This document shows, in pieces, positions 44,701 through 58,189 of a stretch of DNA of 64,000 nucleotides (positions are counted from its first letter, which is position 1; every line of letters begins with the position of its first letter). The notes under the pieces are model-generated. The model saw nothing but the letters and a program-made list of their open reading frames with translations. It did no database searches and was not told the DNA's origin. Location of the stretch: contig JAQFVV010006275.1 in NCBI GenBank assembly GCA_028023455.1, positions 680,001-744,000 on the forward strand, written 5' to 3'. This DNA comes from Epiperipatus broadwayi (Eukaryota; Onychophora; Udeonychophora; Euonychophora; Peripatidae). The translations under genes were made by a program, and so were the position numbers.

Positions 44701-46896
44701 TGAACCGGATTGTTATCCGATTCAAGGCTTTTACTGCCGAAATTAAAAACTTTTAATTTTGTTAACTTTCTAAAGTTAAAAAAAAGTTTTAATTATTTAA
44801 AAAGAGTATGTGTATTAATACACCTACTCGTTTATATTTAAAATAGATCATTTTAATGTTTTTAAAATAGTTTTCTTATATCGCTTGTTTTTACTTTTTT
44901 AAATCAATTTGATTAAAAACAAGCTGGCTAGCTAATTACATTCCTGTTGCTTTTATTTTAACCATTGTAAACTCATTCTAAAAACCGGAGATTTGATTTG
45001 TGATGTTGTTTTTGTTTCAATAATCCCTGGGTAGAATTCTTAGATTAGATTGAGCTGGAGATTAACATTTGCCCTGCCTTAGGCATAGAATTCAACAACA
45101 AGGAAGTGTTTCACGGGAAATGTAGGAGATATAAATAGCCCCAAAAATTTGGAGAGAATTATTAATTATTCTTAACTAGACAAGCTGTTTCTCAAGTGAA
45201 AGTTTGTATTCTTTTATGCACTTGGACTGCAGCCTGTTGTGATTCAGAGTTTTGACAGCAGTTCGGACATGTAAATTCTTCAAGGAAATTTGCTGTTGTT
45301 AAATCCTTTTCCTTGCAACAAGATGTCAAATACTGTATGTGTTGTCATCATCAGAATTGCATGCTAACTTAACAAAGGATGGATCCTAACTTCCAAATCT
45401 GCTCCAGTAATGCCATAAACCTCTAGATGAAGCCAGAACTTCTTTACATCTACCTTGCCCTTGTCAAAGAACCTGAAAATGAACTAGAATAATAGTGTGC
45501 ATTCTACTTGAACAGTACATTACTGTGAGGTAATATTTTCTTTTATTCTTCCCATGGTAAATTTATTTTCATTAAATCTCCACTCAATCTAATTATAAAT
45601 CTGTATTCATGAATAATATTTAGCCTCATATTTAATATTTGCTGTGTTTTCTTGTAATTTGAAGTGTGTCTTGGAATCTTAGTTTTAAGATTCCAAGTTT
45701 GCTTTCAACTTTTGTTTATTGGAGAGTGACAAGTGAGTTTTATATTTTTATGTCTAACTTTTATTAAATGCTTTGGCAGTCATGCATATTTTAAATGCTT
45801 ACCTGTAATTATTTTAGTAGCTCATAATTAATTTTAAATACTGTGTTTGCGCTTTTGCAAACCACCCAAAATCTTTTGGCTTTAGTGTCCTAGTTTTCCG
45901 CAGGTGGGGATTACATCTCTTCATTTCTTATATCTCTGAAAGCGGAAACTAGAATTGTTTTTCTTTGTAATTTTATAAGTCACCAGCAAGAAGATAATCT
46001 TTATTCCTTTTTAAATTACAGGTGAGAGAGACTTTCGCTGCTAAAGTATTTAAAGCTTTCATATTTTCGTACTCATGTGCACTCTCCGATAGATTTATTT
46101 TATATTTACATGTAGCTTAAAACTTATCGGAACTTGTTCATAAATTTATTTCTTAATTATAATTATTTGTAATTCATTTTCTTTAATTGCTGGGGCAGAC
46201 ATAACTGATTTTCTAATAATTTACTAGTCTCCTTTTGAGACCTTTAATTATTATTAGTTTTGGCCAACTGTTTGATTGGGGATTTGCCAGTTTTAATTGT
46301 TTGTTTTTATTTTATTTTAAATCATATTTTTTGGTTGTTCTTGAGGTAGATCAATCACCTTTATTTTAAACTAATAATAGGTGCAGCTTCTACCGACATA
46401 TGACATTTGTAGGCCCAACACATTTTTCGGGCCTCGAAAAACTCACCGGCGCTGATTTCATTGATTTATTTCAAGAACATATTGTTTAAATATCTGAAAG
46501 TGAAAACCAATGTTTGGGTGAATCCTCTGCTGAATGGAATTTGCTTCCTCCCTTTATAATTCATTTATTAGAGAATCAGTAGATCTGCCAGAGCATTGCA
46601 TTTAGTCTTTCTGGTACATGCCTGAGCTAATCCTATTTGTTAACTTATAAACTTATCTTATAGGTCTTCTCTTAATAAAATTGTTAAAAATTTGTTTAAA
46701 CTTAATTTGGCTGACATTTGTCTTGGTGCTTTTGTTGCTCAATTGTCTAAACAATTTTAAGATCTCTTGTTTCTCCCTGAGTCTAGACGGTGCAAACCAT
46801 CATCATCATCCATTCCGATCATGTAAATAAATTTTCCAGATACGTAGTGGTCTGGTGGTACCCTCTGCGATCAGAATAGATTGAGTGTCCGGTACA
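44701..46896. mobile_element. LTR-like or TIR element, CpG-retaining
   Basis: It starts TGAACCGGATTG and ends GTGTCCGGTACA, so the ends form an imperfect inverted repeat (TGWACCGGA, 8 of 9). It sits within an (AT)n tract, giving ATATAT on both sides; this is weak as target-duplication evidence because the tract itself is repetitive. Inside are a TATA box (GATATAAATAGCCCC, 45129) and more CpG than neighbouring DNA, notably TTTTTCGGGCCTCG near 46425 and CACCGGCGCTG near 46444. There is no open frame over 60 codons. Best guess is a solo LTR of about 2.2 kb or a non-autonomous element, and fairly young. Confidence 0.45.
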
Positions 46897-47083
46897 ATAT
46901 ATATATAGATAAGTAGCCAATTTTGACCATGTCAAATATTACAAGCTTGTAAATAAATAAAGGTAGAATGAGGAAATAATATTTAACTTTTCCTTGTTTT
47001 TTTATAATATCAGGCATTAATTTATTTAAATTTTTATTTATTTATTAAATGATGATATGATACTTCCCATTGTTTTTTAAAAT

Positions 47084-47171
47084 AATAATGTAAATATAAT
47101 TTGTTGAATGTTGTAAAAGAGAGAGATAATAATGTAAATATAATTTGTTAAATGTTATAAAAGAGAGAGAA
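47084..47171 (+). repeat. 44-bp tandem duplication
   Basis: Two units (47084-47127, 47128-47171) of AATAATGTAAATATAATTTG continuing to GAGAGAGA, nearly identical. Confidence 0.9.
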
Positions 47172-48904
47172 AAATATAAAATCAAATAAAGAATTTCTTT
47201 TATTCTCTCTCTTCAGTAATTTCAATTACCTACCAGTTTTAATTTTAATTTTTTTTTAAAAAAAATATTAAGAGATATAATTGATTTTTTCAATAAGTTA
47301 TGGAAAAATACTAAAAAGTCAATTTTAACATTTGAAAGATGAAGAGACATAAATAGGTAAAATTTTATGTCTGTAAAGTTTTTTTAAAAAGGAATAGAAA
47401 AAAAAGGTTTTAACATTTTATTAAATTTTATTTCAATTAATAAAAGTTTTTTTTCTTTATCTCTCTCCAAAAAAGGCATTGTTTCACAAATCAATGTAAT
47501 TAACTTATTTTGTTGTTGTTTTTTTTGGCATAAGAGAAAAACAACTCTAGGGGATTTTTTCTTATGGTTGAAATTTAATTTTTTTCTTTGACATCATTTG
47601 TAATTTCAATTTTGAAGTAGGGAAATAATCTTTTGTCAAATTAAACCCAATTGGTCATATGGAAGACAGGATTGTGATTAGATGAAGATAGGATTGTTCC
47701 AAAAAATACTATAGGGGAATGAGTAAATCATTGGTACTTAGTGTCTTGTAAAGAGTAGTCATTCTAGGTTACTGTTGAATGAAACAAAAAGATAGAAGTT
47801 ATTCTTGATTCAACTGTTGAAGGGAACAGTAGCATTTGGTTTTGATTCAGCTGTTGAAAACAAGCAGTTCAGCTGTGAAAAAAAGTTTTGAAAAAGGAAT
47901 TTGAAGAAAACTGTGTGCTAAGTTTAGTTAGAAGCTGAGCATCATGCAAAATTTACCATGTAACATTGGGAAAAAGTGAAAGACAATACTTATTAAGTAG
48001 CCTACACCAAGTCTGATTTCATCTAAAAGCATGATTGTCTCTTTCTATGTGATAGCCTTATTGAAAAATAACAGAATAAAAAAATGGATAGATTCATTCT
48101 ATATAGAAACCTGAAAATATTCTATTACAAAAAATGGAGGAATTTGACTGTATACAGTATCCTGGGAAATATATTAGTAAAGAAACTTACAATAGAAGCC
48201 AGTAAGAAAGAATACTGAAAATTGCAACTAACAATGAAGGACTCAAAAAAAATTCATGGTAAAAAGATATTTTAATGTGCACATTATATCTACATTTATA
48301 TAAATAATAATTGGTAATAATAAATAATTTTTAGTAATTTAATATTTTTTAAATGTTTTTTTCATTATATTGTTTTTCTTCCAAATTATAAAAAGGGATT
48401 TTAACTAATTTAAAATTTCCTTATTTTTTATTGTTAAAAGTATTTTTCCAACTTTAGTTATTGAAAAGAAAATAACTTCATAAAAGTAAAAGGTAATTAA
48501 TTTAATTAATGAGTCAACTGGTTAATCATATTTGTTATAGGAAATTATATTTCTTTTGATAAAATGTATTCTTGTATTGTGACATTATCAAGATTTTTTA
48601 ATTTTTTTAATTATTAATGTTATTTTATTAAATAATTGCTTTTTAAAAATGAGTGTTGTCTTTATTTCTCCAGTTATCTGTTCTATGGGTTGGCAGTGCA
48701 TGGGTCTTGATTTTATTACAGCAATGTTTTAAAAATGTGTAGATTATTCTGGCAAAGCTATTTACGAGTAAGCTGTTGAATTTATTTTCTCATGTTCCAT
48801 CAAAATTTCTAGGATTTTGTGATTTTGAGATAGCTTTAAAAAGTAATAATGTTTAAGTTATGTTTGGACATTCAGATAGCTCTTTGGATGGTGCAAAAGA
48901 ATCA
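47172..48904. other. AT-rich stretch, no gene seen
   Basis: A less AT-rich part (about 47650-48250) holds TTCAACTGTTGAA-type short repeats but no open frame. Confidence 0.4.
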
Positions 48905-49500
48905 CCTTTAAAATCCATTCACTGCCTTTTATTTTTTTGTTTTTGTTAAAGAAAATTTAGTTTGTAGTTGGCCTATACTCATGATACTATATAGCCAGAG
49001 TGATGATGATGATCAGCATATATTAACATCCCTGTACTATTTTTATTGGCTGATAATGAACATCTAAATAATTATTGTATATAAACAGAGCAAAACTCTC
49101 CATACAGTATTGCCACCTGTGCTAAACAGAGTAATCAATGGATGCCAGAAGGCTTGTGCATAAAATCCCTATCTAATACTGTATGGAGGGTTTTGCTCTG
49201 TTTATCAACAATTAATGTGCTAGTATAGGAAATGTGATCATGTGATGAATTATTGTATATCATGCTCTAAGATTGGCACTGTTTATAATGTAACTCTTAG
49301 ATCCAGTCACAAAGCTCGATTGTTGATTGTTTATGTATAATTCTGGGTAATTTGTAATTTATAATTTAGATCACATGCTTCTTCATTCTATTTATATTTG
49401 CATTGATTGAGAATGATAATGTTTTTTTATTTCCCCATATGATATCCCTGTAACTTCATTTATATTTTTACTGATCAATGAGAATGATGGTCATTTGCCA
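48905..49500 (+). repeat. SINE-like dispersed repeat, copy 2, with nested MITE
   Basis: Colinear with 26855-27300 on both sides of a foldback MITE at 49080-49206: ATAGCCAGAGTGATGATGAT lies before it and ATCCAGTCACAAAG after it. The MITE therefore inserted into this repeat. Confidence 0.5.
49080..49206. mobile_element. Foldback MITE (family FB, short copy)
   Basis: About 127 bp with 31-bp terminal inverted repeats starting ATAAACAGAGCAAAACTCTC (one mismatch between arms). It keeps the left-arm body GGATGCCAGAAGGCTTGTGC but lacks the internal part of the 13.1-kb copy. Confidence 0.85.
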
Positions 49501-52338
49501 ACTTAGGTTACTCTCCCTTTCCATACCATTGTAATATATTATAACTATATGTTTTTCCCATAGAAATGTACTGATATGGATATGGCTAATAGAAAATAAA
49601 GTAAAAATATTTCTTCACTTTATATGATGATATTTTATTGTAAGTGTGGTAAGTATTTAGAAAGGTTAAAATTTGGAGCTGGAATGTCTTGCATTCTCTT
49701 TGGAGAAATGCATTGAGATAATTAATATAGAATGTAGTTTAAATCAGTTTTGGTAATCTCTGCAGAGGCTTGACATTAAAGAAGTTATTTACTGTATACA
49801 TTACATTAGACTATATATCATTAGGAAGTTTTTAAGTTCTTACCTTAACCATTATATTACAACAGCCAAATAGCCAATTTTACTTTTAACTTTAATGTTC
49901 ATGTTTGATCTGCAGTTATATTAATGTGTGATGTTTGTTTAACATTATGTTAGTGGGATGTATGTGTGAAAAAAGAAAGAAGAGAGAAAATAATAATAAA
50001 TAATCAATAGTTGGATGTTTTCTTTTAATGTGATATCCAATATTGGTTATGTTCGATATACTTTGTTAAAAAAGAAAAGAAAGCTTTTTTTTTTTTTTTA
50101 AATCAGACAGTATAAAGATTTTTAAGAGATATTGTTGTTATAATGATGGGGATAGTTTTGCAAAAATTAGTGAAAAATGCAAGGTATTATGGATAATGAT
50201 GATGATATTTATTACCATGTGATCATAATTATATAAGAAACCATGTGTCGAAATTGATGTTGAATGCAATAAAAAAAACCTAAGCAAATTCAGAGTTATA
50301 ATAGCCATTTTATTTCATTCCTTCATCAAATTATGGCAGATTAAATAATTACCAAAAAGCCGTCTGTCATTCAACAGAAAAGAATTGGAACGGCTTCCTA
50401 GGGAAAGAAAATAAACTTCGAGAATTTTATGCAATTATGAAGCTTTTAGAATGTTACCTATGAATTTACATTGTAAACTTCATATGTTATGTATTATTTG
50501 TATTTCTACAAAGGCAATGTTAAATTAAGTGATGCTAGTAGGATGTTACTTGTGGAATAATACTAAAGTTTCTTGAACCTATGGAATATTTTTAAAAAAG
50601 AGAGAAAGAAATTATTAGAGCCTCTGTGTGGATTAACTACTGAATGTGAATTAACGTATTGCTATTTCTTTCGTTAAATATCATTGTCAAAAAAGATTTA
50701 AAACTATAGTAGACTTGATAACCTAATTGAAAACTTATGAAATAAAGGCAAGTTAACTGTGCTGATGATAAATAAAAGAACTTTGAATTGGTCAAATAAA
50801 TAATAGAATGTTTAACTTTCAGAGGAAAAAATAAATAAAAAGGAACATTTATTATTTTTAAAAAGAAATATTTTATTACACTTGACAAATGGATTTATTC
50901 CCATGAAACTTTGTTGCAAGCAAGAAGTAATTAATTACTAAAAACCATATCAACGAATTTATACATTGAATTATGTGAACATGATAGTGTATCTAAATTT
51001 ACAAATTTAAAATATCATCTACACAGTTTTCTTTTCAAAAATAGTTAATAACTTTCAATATATGAATAGACCAAACTACTTTTTAAATAGTCGAAATGTT
51101 TGGTGTGTAGTTATATTTTTATAATAGTCATATAAAAAACAAGTTTTAAAAAGAAGTTTGGTGTATTCATTTATATATCTAAATTTGAAATTTGATTAAG
51201 GGACTTCTCAGTTTAAAGTTGCGATTTAGAGAATAAATAATCACTGCAAATTGTGTTGATGAATTAGTATTGAAAAACTCCATGTAAAGAAAAAAAGATA
51301 AACATTGATTTTGAAAATAAGTAAAGAATTAATATATATATTGACTTTTTTATATAGATAATGACTTTGGATGTAATTCTCTAATACTTGTCATGGGTCT
51401 TGTTCTCTTAATAATAACGTATTATTAGATTTTACTCAAAGGTATTAGAATCGATTCTTCTGATTGCTTTGGGATGTTGGATTTATAATATGTTGATTAA
51501 ATAGGATAACCATATTCTCAATCAGAGTGTGTGTAAAGTAGGACACAGGTAAATATGTAAATTTAGTGATATGAGTGTATTGGTTTTTTATATCTATTTA
51601 TATTGGAGATGCTATATTGAATTTAGCTACTTATAATTATTATGCAACCAGTTATTTTTAGATGTATGTCATGTTTGTTTGCTCTTGACACTTTTCCTCA
51701 CAATAATGAACTAATGATGGTAATAATAATGAATGAAATGATTTTTTTGGTGTTGTTTGGTGGATCTTATTTCTAGTAGGCATCTTTCACATCTGATGAG
51801 GTATTATATAGTATATGGCAATTTCATAATGGTGTTTAGATTTAATGTTTCTTGAGTTAATTAAATTATACTGTTAGTATGCACTTAAACTGAGAATCTT
51901 TTGTATTGCTATTATTTATCAATTATATTATGTTTACCTTATTATTTGTTAATATGTAACCAAAAGATTTTTATAAGATGTTTCTTTTATGATTTTCCTG
52001 CACTAATGTAAGGTAATAAACTGGATGATAATAATAATACTTGCAGTTTCTTCAATTAGGTTGTCTTATCATAGAAATATCCATCTAATAGATCTATAGC
52101 ATTGATTTTTTTTTTTTTTTTTTTTGAAGAGATATAAGGAAGGTGATAAAACTAGATAATTAAAATTCAGACTTAAGTCAAGAACTTTTCTTGTTAATAG
52201 ACTTATTATTTTTCATTTCTATTTTATTGTTATAATATTTATTTTTTATAAATGCTCATTTTAATAAAAGTTTTTTTTCTTTCATGTTGTTCAGTAAATG
52301 AGTTTGTCATGTCACTTATCACCATTTTTATTATCAGA
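49501..52338. other. Featureless AT-rich DNA
   Basis: No gene or structured repeat supported. A 20-T run lies near 52107-52125. Confidence 0.4.
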
Positions 52339-52450
52339 AGTTAGCAAAAAGATATCAAAGTTACAAAAGATATACAAATTGCAAAAGGTATAAAAGTTGC
52401 AAGAAGATATAAAAGATATATAAAGTTACAAAAAGGTATAAGTTACTAAA
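52339..52450 (+). repeat. Degenerate ~18-bp minisatellite
   Basis: About six imperfect units of the form AGTTACAAAAGATATA, with A/T substitutions and length changes. Confidence 0.75.
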
Positions 52451-52762
52451 ACCATAAATGTATATGTTTCAAATAGATTGTCATATTTTAACTTATCAAG
52501 GGTATTCATTATCATTTTACCCGCATCACTTAGTGGAAGTTCAGAACATTTATCTGATGCATGGGTACAAATATTACCCCATTTAAATCTAAATCATCAC
52601 ATTACTAATTATTTGATATTTGAATTACAAGTTTACCAAGAAACCCTAAAACAATTTACTAAATGACTATTGCCATATGATAGAATATATTTCGCTAGCG
52701 GTTAGAACCTATATATACATATTACATTTAATATTTATTGAGTAAAATAAATTTATGGATCT

Positions 52763-52866
52763 TCAGAAATGAAAAATAGGTTATGGTATATTTATATAAT
52801 AAATTAATAAGAGAACAGAAATGAAAGATAGGTTATGGTATATATAATAAATTAATAAGAGAAATT
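52763..52866 (+). repeat. 53-bp tandem duplication
   Basis: Units at 52763 and 52816 share CAGAAATGAAA and ATAGGTTATGGTATAT followed by AATAAATTAATAAGAGAA. Confidence 0.9.
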
Positions 52867-55849
52867 AAAAGTGGTCTAGAAATTATTGGATATCTATCTA
52901 ATCTTAGAGGATAATTTTAGCAGTTTACAAGTCTGTTAAATAAAGTTTTCTGTATTTACTATTCCTTTGAAGGAGGATGTTGTAAAAGTTTAGACTATTT
53001 ATCTTTTTTAGAAACAATTAAAAAGCATTATACTTATTTTCAGTAGTGATAAATAATAATATTTCTGCAAAAATTAATATTAGTAGCTAAATAAGAATTT
53101 AATCTTTTGTAATTATTTTATTAAATTCCTCTATTCAATTTATTTTTAAAATTTTTAATGAATTGTTTTGAAGTGATTTTCTTATAAAGAAAATTAAAAA
53201 AAAGAGCAACAAATGGATTTTCTAATCACTTCTCGGACAAATGATGATAATGGTGATTGTTGTTGGTACTGTTGTTGCTGCTGCCAGAAAATTGCCGTTT
53301 TTCCATTCTTGTGGGAACTACACCTTAGTATTTAAAATTTGGAAATGTTTAAAAATAAAATTGCTATATAAAGAAATATATTAGTTTTTCATTTCTGTGA
53401 TCCAAAAGCATTTTGCTCATTCGTTGAAATGATTATGATGTAAAGAAAATATTTATTCCTTTTGAAGTGTAGATGGTTATTTTATTTCCAAATTTGAATA
53501 ATATAGCTTGAAACTCTCCATATCTGTCATTTGAGAACTTCAAATTCCTAATAATCATTATAACCATTAATATTGACAATGAACAACCTAACATACATAC
53601 AAACCAGAAATATATTTGCAAGTTTTTGCTTTTTTTTTGTTTATCTTTTTTAAGTAATTAAGCCAAAAATAGAATGATAATTGTTGTGGTTTATTAACTT
53701 CCCTTTTTATTTTCAGATAATTTAATCTGATATTTGAGTGCTTAATTATGGCAATTTATTTAAATACAAATGAAGGTATAAATATTTAACAAGTTATAAA
53801 ATTATTTAATATCCCATTATTTTTAGTTTACCCTATATATACGATGAAAGCTGTAAGAAATGAAATTATTTGTATAAAATATTAAAAATTTATATGAATA
53901 ATACCTATCCTGATATTTCTTTAGCAGAATTGATTATAAACAAATCTTTATATATAATTTAAAATAAGCAGAACTAGCAATAATCATATTAGTATTTGCT
54001 ATCTGAGCAGAAGGCAAATTGAAAAAAAAATTAAATAATTGTTGCAAGAAAGCTTATTTTATGATAAGTCCTTACATAATATAATTTTCAGTGATTTATT
54101 TAAATGTAATCCATTTAAAATAAAGTGCATAATAGATAAATTGATTGTTTCATCATGACAATTCTGTTATATATTAAATACAGTAAGTACAGTATTTAAA
54201 GTAACATTTGGGAATGGCATAAAACTTTTTCAGATTTATTTTTGTGTGAAATTCATATTTTTTAATATTATTAGAAATTAATATTACTGGTATTGTTAAA
54301 TTTAGTCTGATGCAATTACTATCATGTATTAGAATTGCTACACCTTTTCACATACATATTCAGACTGCCGATAACTTTGTAAATCTTGCAAAAATATCAT
54401 GTACACATGGTCTATTTTGATGAATTTATCATTTTAAGTTTGTACAAGATCCAAGTGTACATTATTTGATCGAGATCATAAGATTAGAAAGTTATGAGTT
54501 GATTGGTACAAATGTAAAAAGGCATAGCAGGTCTAATATATAATTACCAAATTATTTTGCCTCGTTTAATACTTTTAAGTAATGTATTATGGAGATGGAT
54601 GCTGATTTTTGACTTTGTATATATTGCTTTTCTAAATAAGTAATAAATTTTCTTCAAAATTTGATGCTGAATTAAGGGGGGTATCACTATTTGAAAATTG
54701 ATTTCATGTTCTAATAGATTTGATTCTATAATAATTAACTTAATTGTATAATAAATATAAGTCTATGTATATATAGTTCTTTTAGATTTTAAATATCTAA
54801 TTATTTTTGTACATTTGCTTTGTACAACTGTATTACAAAGACTCACATGCTTCTAATTTAAACAAGGTGTATCTTCTAAATAAATATATATATATATATT
54901 AGTCTCCATTTTTGAAGTATGGATGATAATATTCATGCCATGATATTAAAAATAGATTGTTATATATATATGCAAGAAACACACATTCATAATTTAGTAT
55001 TTATATAATGTCATTTTAATCATATGTTCACATTAGTAGAAATTGGAACTGAAAGAATATATGAAAGTAGATTTCTGCTTAAGTTAATCTCATTCTTTAT
55101 CTTTATCAGATAACATTCTGACTCCATTTTTTAAAAAAGAAAATTAATATTGAGTACAAAACAAGCATTTTATTAGATGCAGTTACTTAATTATATAAAT
55201 AACTCTCTAGTAATTTTTTCTACATCCATTACTATAATCAGCATTATACAAACTATATACTGCCTAAACATAAAACTTAAAACCATTTTTAGTAACTGTT
55301 ATCTGAAATGGGTATATAATTTAGGTTTTCTGTCCTGAAGTAAGTTGAGAAACTAGTCAATAGATGGATATAATAGCTTATGAACTTTACTAAAAGCTGT
55401 TTGCCATCCTCTTTTCACAATGTATTAAAGCAATCAATATTTAGGGTTAGAATATATAAACTTTAACAGGCTTTTTAATCATTAAAATCCATATTAGAAA
55501 AACCATTAAATTTTTTTAGATGATTTCCATCTCAAATTATACAGTGTGAATTATTTGTTTTGCTTTTTTACATTGTGCACCTTTAATACTTTTATGAGAG
55601 AATAAAAATATGAAATTTTATAACTTAGAGGTTTTTAAATTTCCCTCTTTTGATACCTGGATTCATACAAAAACATATTTTTTTTATTTATAAGCTTATC
55701 AGAAGATAAAATGAAAAAATCATTTTGTTCAGTTTTAAACAAAATTTAAAATTATGAAATTATTATTATTAATTTTATTAATCATAGTTATTCCATTCCA
55801 ACTCCAAAAAAAAAAAAGATAGGAGAGAGAGGGGTGTGACTACTCCAAA
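52867..55849. other. Featureless AT-rich DNA
   Basis: No supported gene. A short impure GTT/GAT trinucleotide run at 53242-53284. Confidence 0.4.
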
Positions 55850-55989
55850 AATGAGTTTTGCAATGATTATATAAACAAGTCTGAACCACAAATATGTCCA
55901 CATATAGAACATGGTGGTCCAGTTTTCTATTTACTTGTTATTTTATGTTGGTTTTTTGGCAGAAAACTTTTTGTTTATGAAATACTTCA

Positions 55990-56420
55990 ACACCATATCT
56001 AATTTTAGTTCACTAATGTAGTGTATTCTCTGCCATATCCTCCTAATAAATACAATTAACATTACACTTCTTTAAAATGTCTTTGAGGTAATCTTTATAA
56101 TGTAGTAGGAGTCTATTTCTGCTATAAAACCCATGTTTAAGTTCCCCATAATACATCCTTTTAGGGAGTCTTCCATTGTTCATTCATGAAAATGTGATTT
56201 TCAAATAGTGGATTCAATAGTATCACATCCTGCAAGCTGAAGATTATATTGATTGGTTTTACGATCTTCCCATTGTATTATTAAAATTTTATGGAGCATC
56301 CTTAAGTGAAACTTTTCTAATGTCTTTATATTGCTTCAGTAGGGTATCCAAGTTTCACAGGTATGCAATAAATTAGATAAAAAACAGCTTTATATCCAGC
56401 TGACTTAGCTGCAGTAGTTA
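55990..56420 (-). pseudogene. LINE C-terminal region (YADD family)
   Basis: Minus-strand pieces read LLHTCETWIPY near 56360 (the LLYGSETW motif), followed by TLEKFHLRMLHKILIIQWED and a segment DTIESTI near 56215. This is the usual post-RT tail of this LINE family. It is too broken to define precise ends. Confidence 0.6.
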
Positions 56421-57233
56421 TTTCCCTATAATGAAATACTTTATTTTTTGACTTATTAAAAGCAGCAACTCACATTGCAATCTGTGATAGATCTAAGTCC
56501 ACCTTTTTACATATAAAACTATCAAGGCATTTAAACCGTTTTACATTCTCAGGTTGATAACCATTTATGATGAAAGTTGCTAAGGGTTTTTTTTCCATCA
56601 CTGTTGATAAAGAACTTGTGTTAAGTTTTTTGAATATTAATTAATAAACTGGGATCTTTATAAGTTGCATTTAAAACATTAAGAACATTCTGTAAATCAT
56701 CTTTTGATCTAACAAAAATATCACAATCATCAGCATACTATAAATCCAGAATCCATTAAAATTAAGTTCTTATTTTTACTCTTAACTGATTAAAATTAAA
56801 AGCTCCGCTATCAAATCTATATCATATTTTGATTCCTGTCTGATTAAGCTACTTACAAACAATTTCAATGACCACTATCATAAAAATTGGAAACAAAATT
56901 GAAATAAATACAGATCTTTATTTAGCACTTGTTATCATTTCAAATCTTATGATTTTTTTTACCTGTAGTAATTGCACTTTCTATCATTCTATTATATAGA
57001 AGGTGCATTCTATTATGTAGAAGGTGTATAATACTAATAAATTTTGGTAGACAACCAACTAATTTCAAACAGTGCCATAGACCTGTCATGGATAAAATAC
57101 CTTGATTATATCAATTTAAAGGAATATATAAATCATTCATTTGTTCGTGGTACTTTTTTTGCATTTGCTTAGCAACAAAAATCACATCTACAGTGTTTCT
57201 TGATTTCTTAAAATCACATAGAACCTCTAGTAA

Positions 57234-57659
57234 TCATTTATCTATAACTGGAAGCAATCTATTCAACAAAATTCCTGAAAATACTTTTTCTGTAGTAGAT
57301 AATAATGATATTCCACAATAATTACCACAATCTTCCCTATTCGTTTTGTTTTTAAAAATTGGAACAATAAAAACATCTTTAAGATTGAAGAGCACAACTT
57401 CATGGGTCCAGATATTCCTAAAAAATTCCAATATTTTTGAAGCTAATATACCACCACCATATTTTAAAACTTTTCCAGGATATTTCATCAGGATGTATAT
57501 CCTTTCTATTTTTAAGATTACAAAGAGCTGTTTGATTTCATTAAGCTGGATATCTTTATCCAAATTTAAATGAGTAGATAAAATGGATATATCATTAAAA
57601 ATCATCATCATATCAATTCTTGTATCATTATTTAAAAGGTGATCAAATACTTTTTCCAC
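57234..57659 (-). pseudogene. LINE reverse transcriptase N-terminal part (YADD family)
   Basis: A 141-residue minus-strand frame. The first part (MEKVFDHLLN, then IQLNEIKQLFVILK) matches the region before the RT. GKVLKYGGGILASKILEFF at about 63-81, FIVPIFKNKTNREDCGNY and GISLLSTTEKVFSGILLNRL near the end are RT motifs 1 and 2a. The rest of the palm follows in other frames down to 56600, with LQYADDCDIFV-like motif C at about 56735, where the codon for Q reads as a stop. Inactive because of frameshifts. Confidence 0.8.
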
Positions 57660-58189
57660 CTGTTCAAAATATCATTATTATCATATAAGAGACGACCATT
57701 ACTGGATTTAATAGGATAATAACAATGTTTCTTAGGTCAATATTTTGCTTTCAATGCATCAAAAAAAGACTTAGCCTAACCACAATTAGTGAATGTCTAT
57801 ATTTTTAGAAATTTTAATCCACTAATCATTTTTTAAGTCGTCTTGTCAATTATTGAACTTTTGCTTTCAGATCTTTATATTTATTATGAAGTTCCACATT
57901 TAATATATTAATTTATCAAGCAGAGAATGTCACATATTTATTTTTAATTGAATCACTAATAATATGATCATTACCAGAAAACCATTTATTATTACTCTTT
58001 TCAATGAATCCTAGAATAGATTTACTTATATCCATAACAAGTAATAACATGACAGTTATGAAGATTCATATTAGAAATTTTAGTGTTTAATAGCTATTGA
58101 AATTTAATAAATATAGTAAATTCTTTTAAAGAATGAATGTCCACTTTTTTGTGAATATAATTGGAATAATACCTATTATTTAATGCAAC

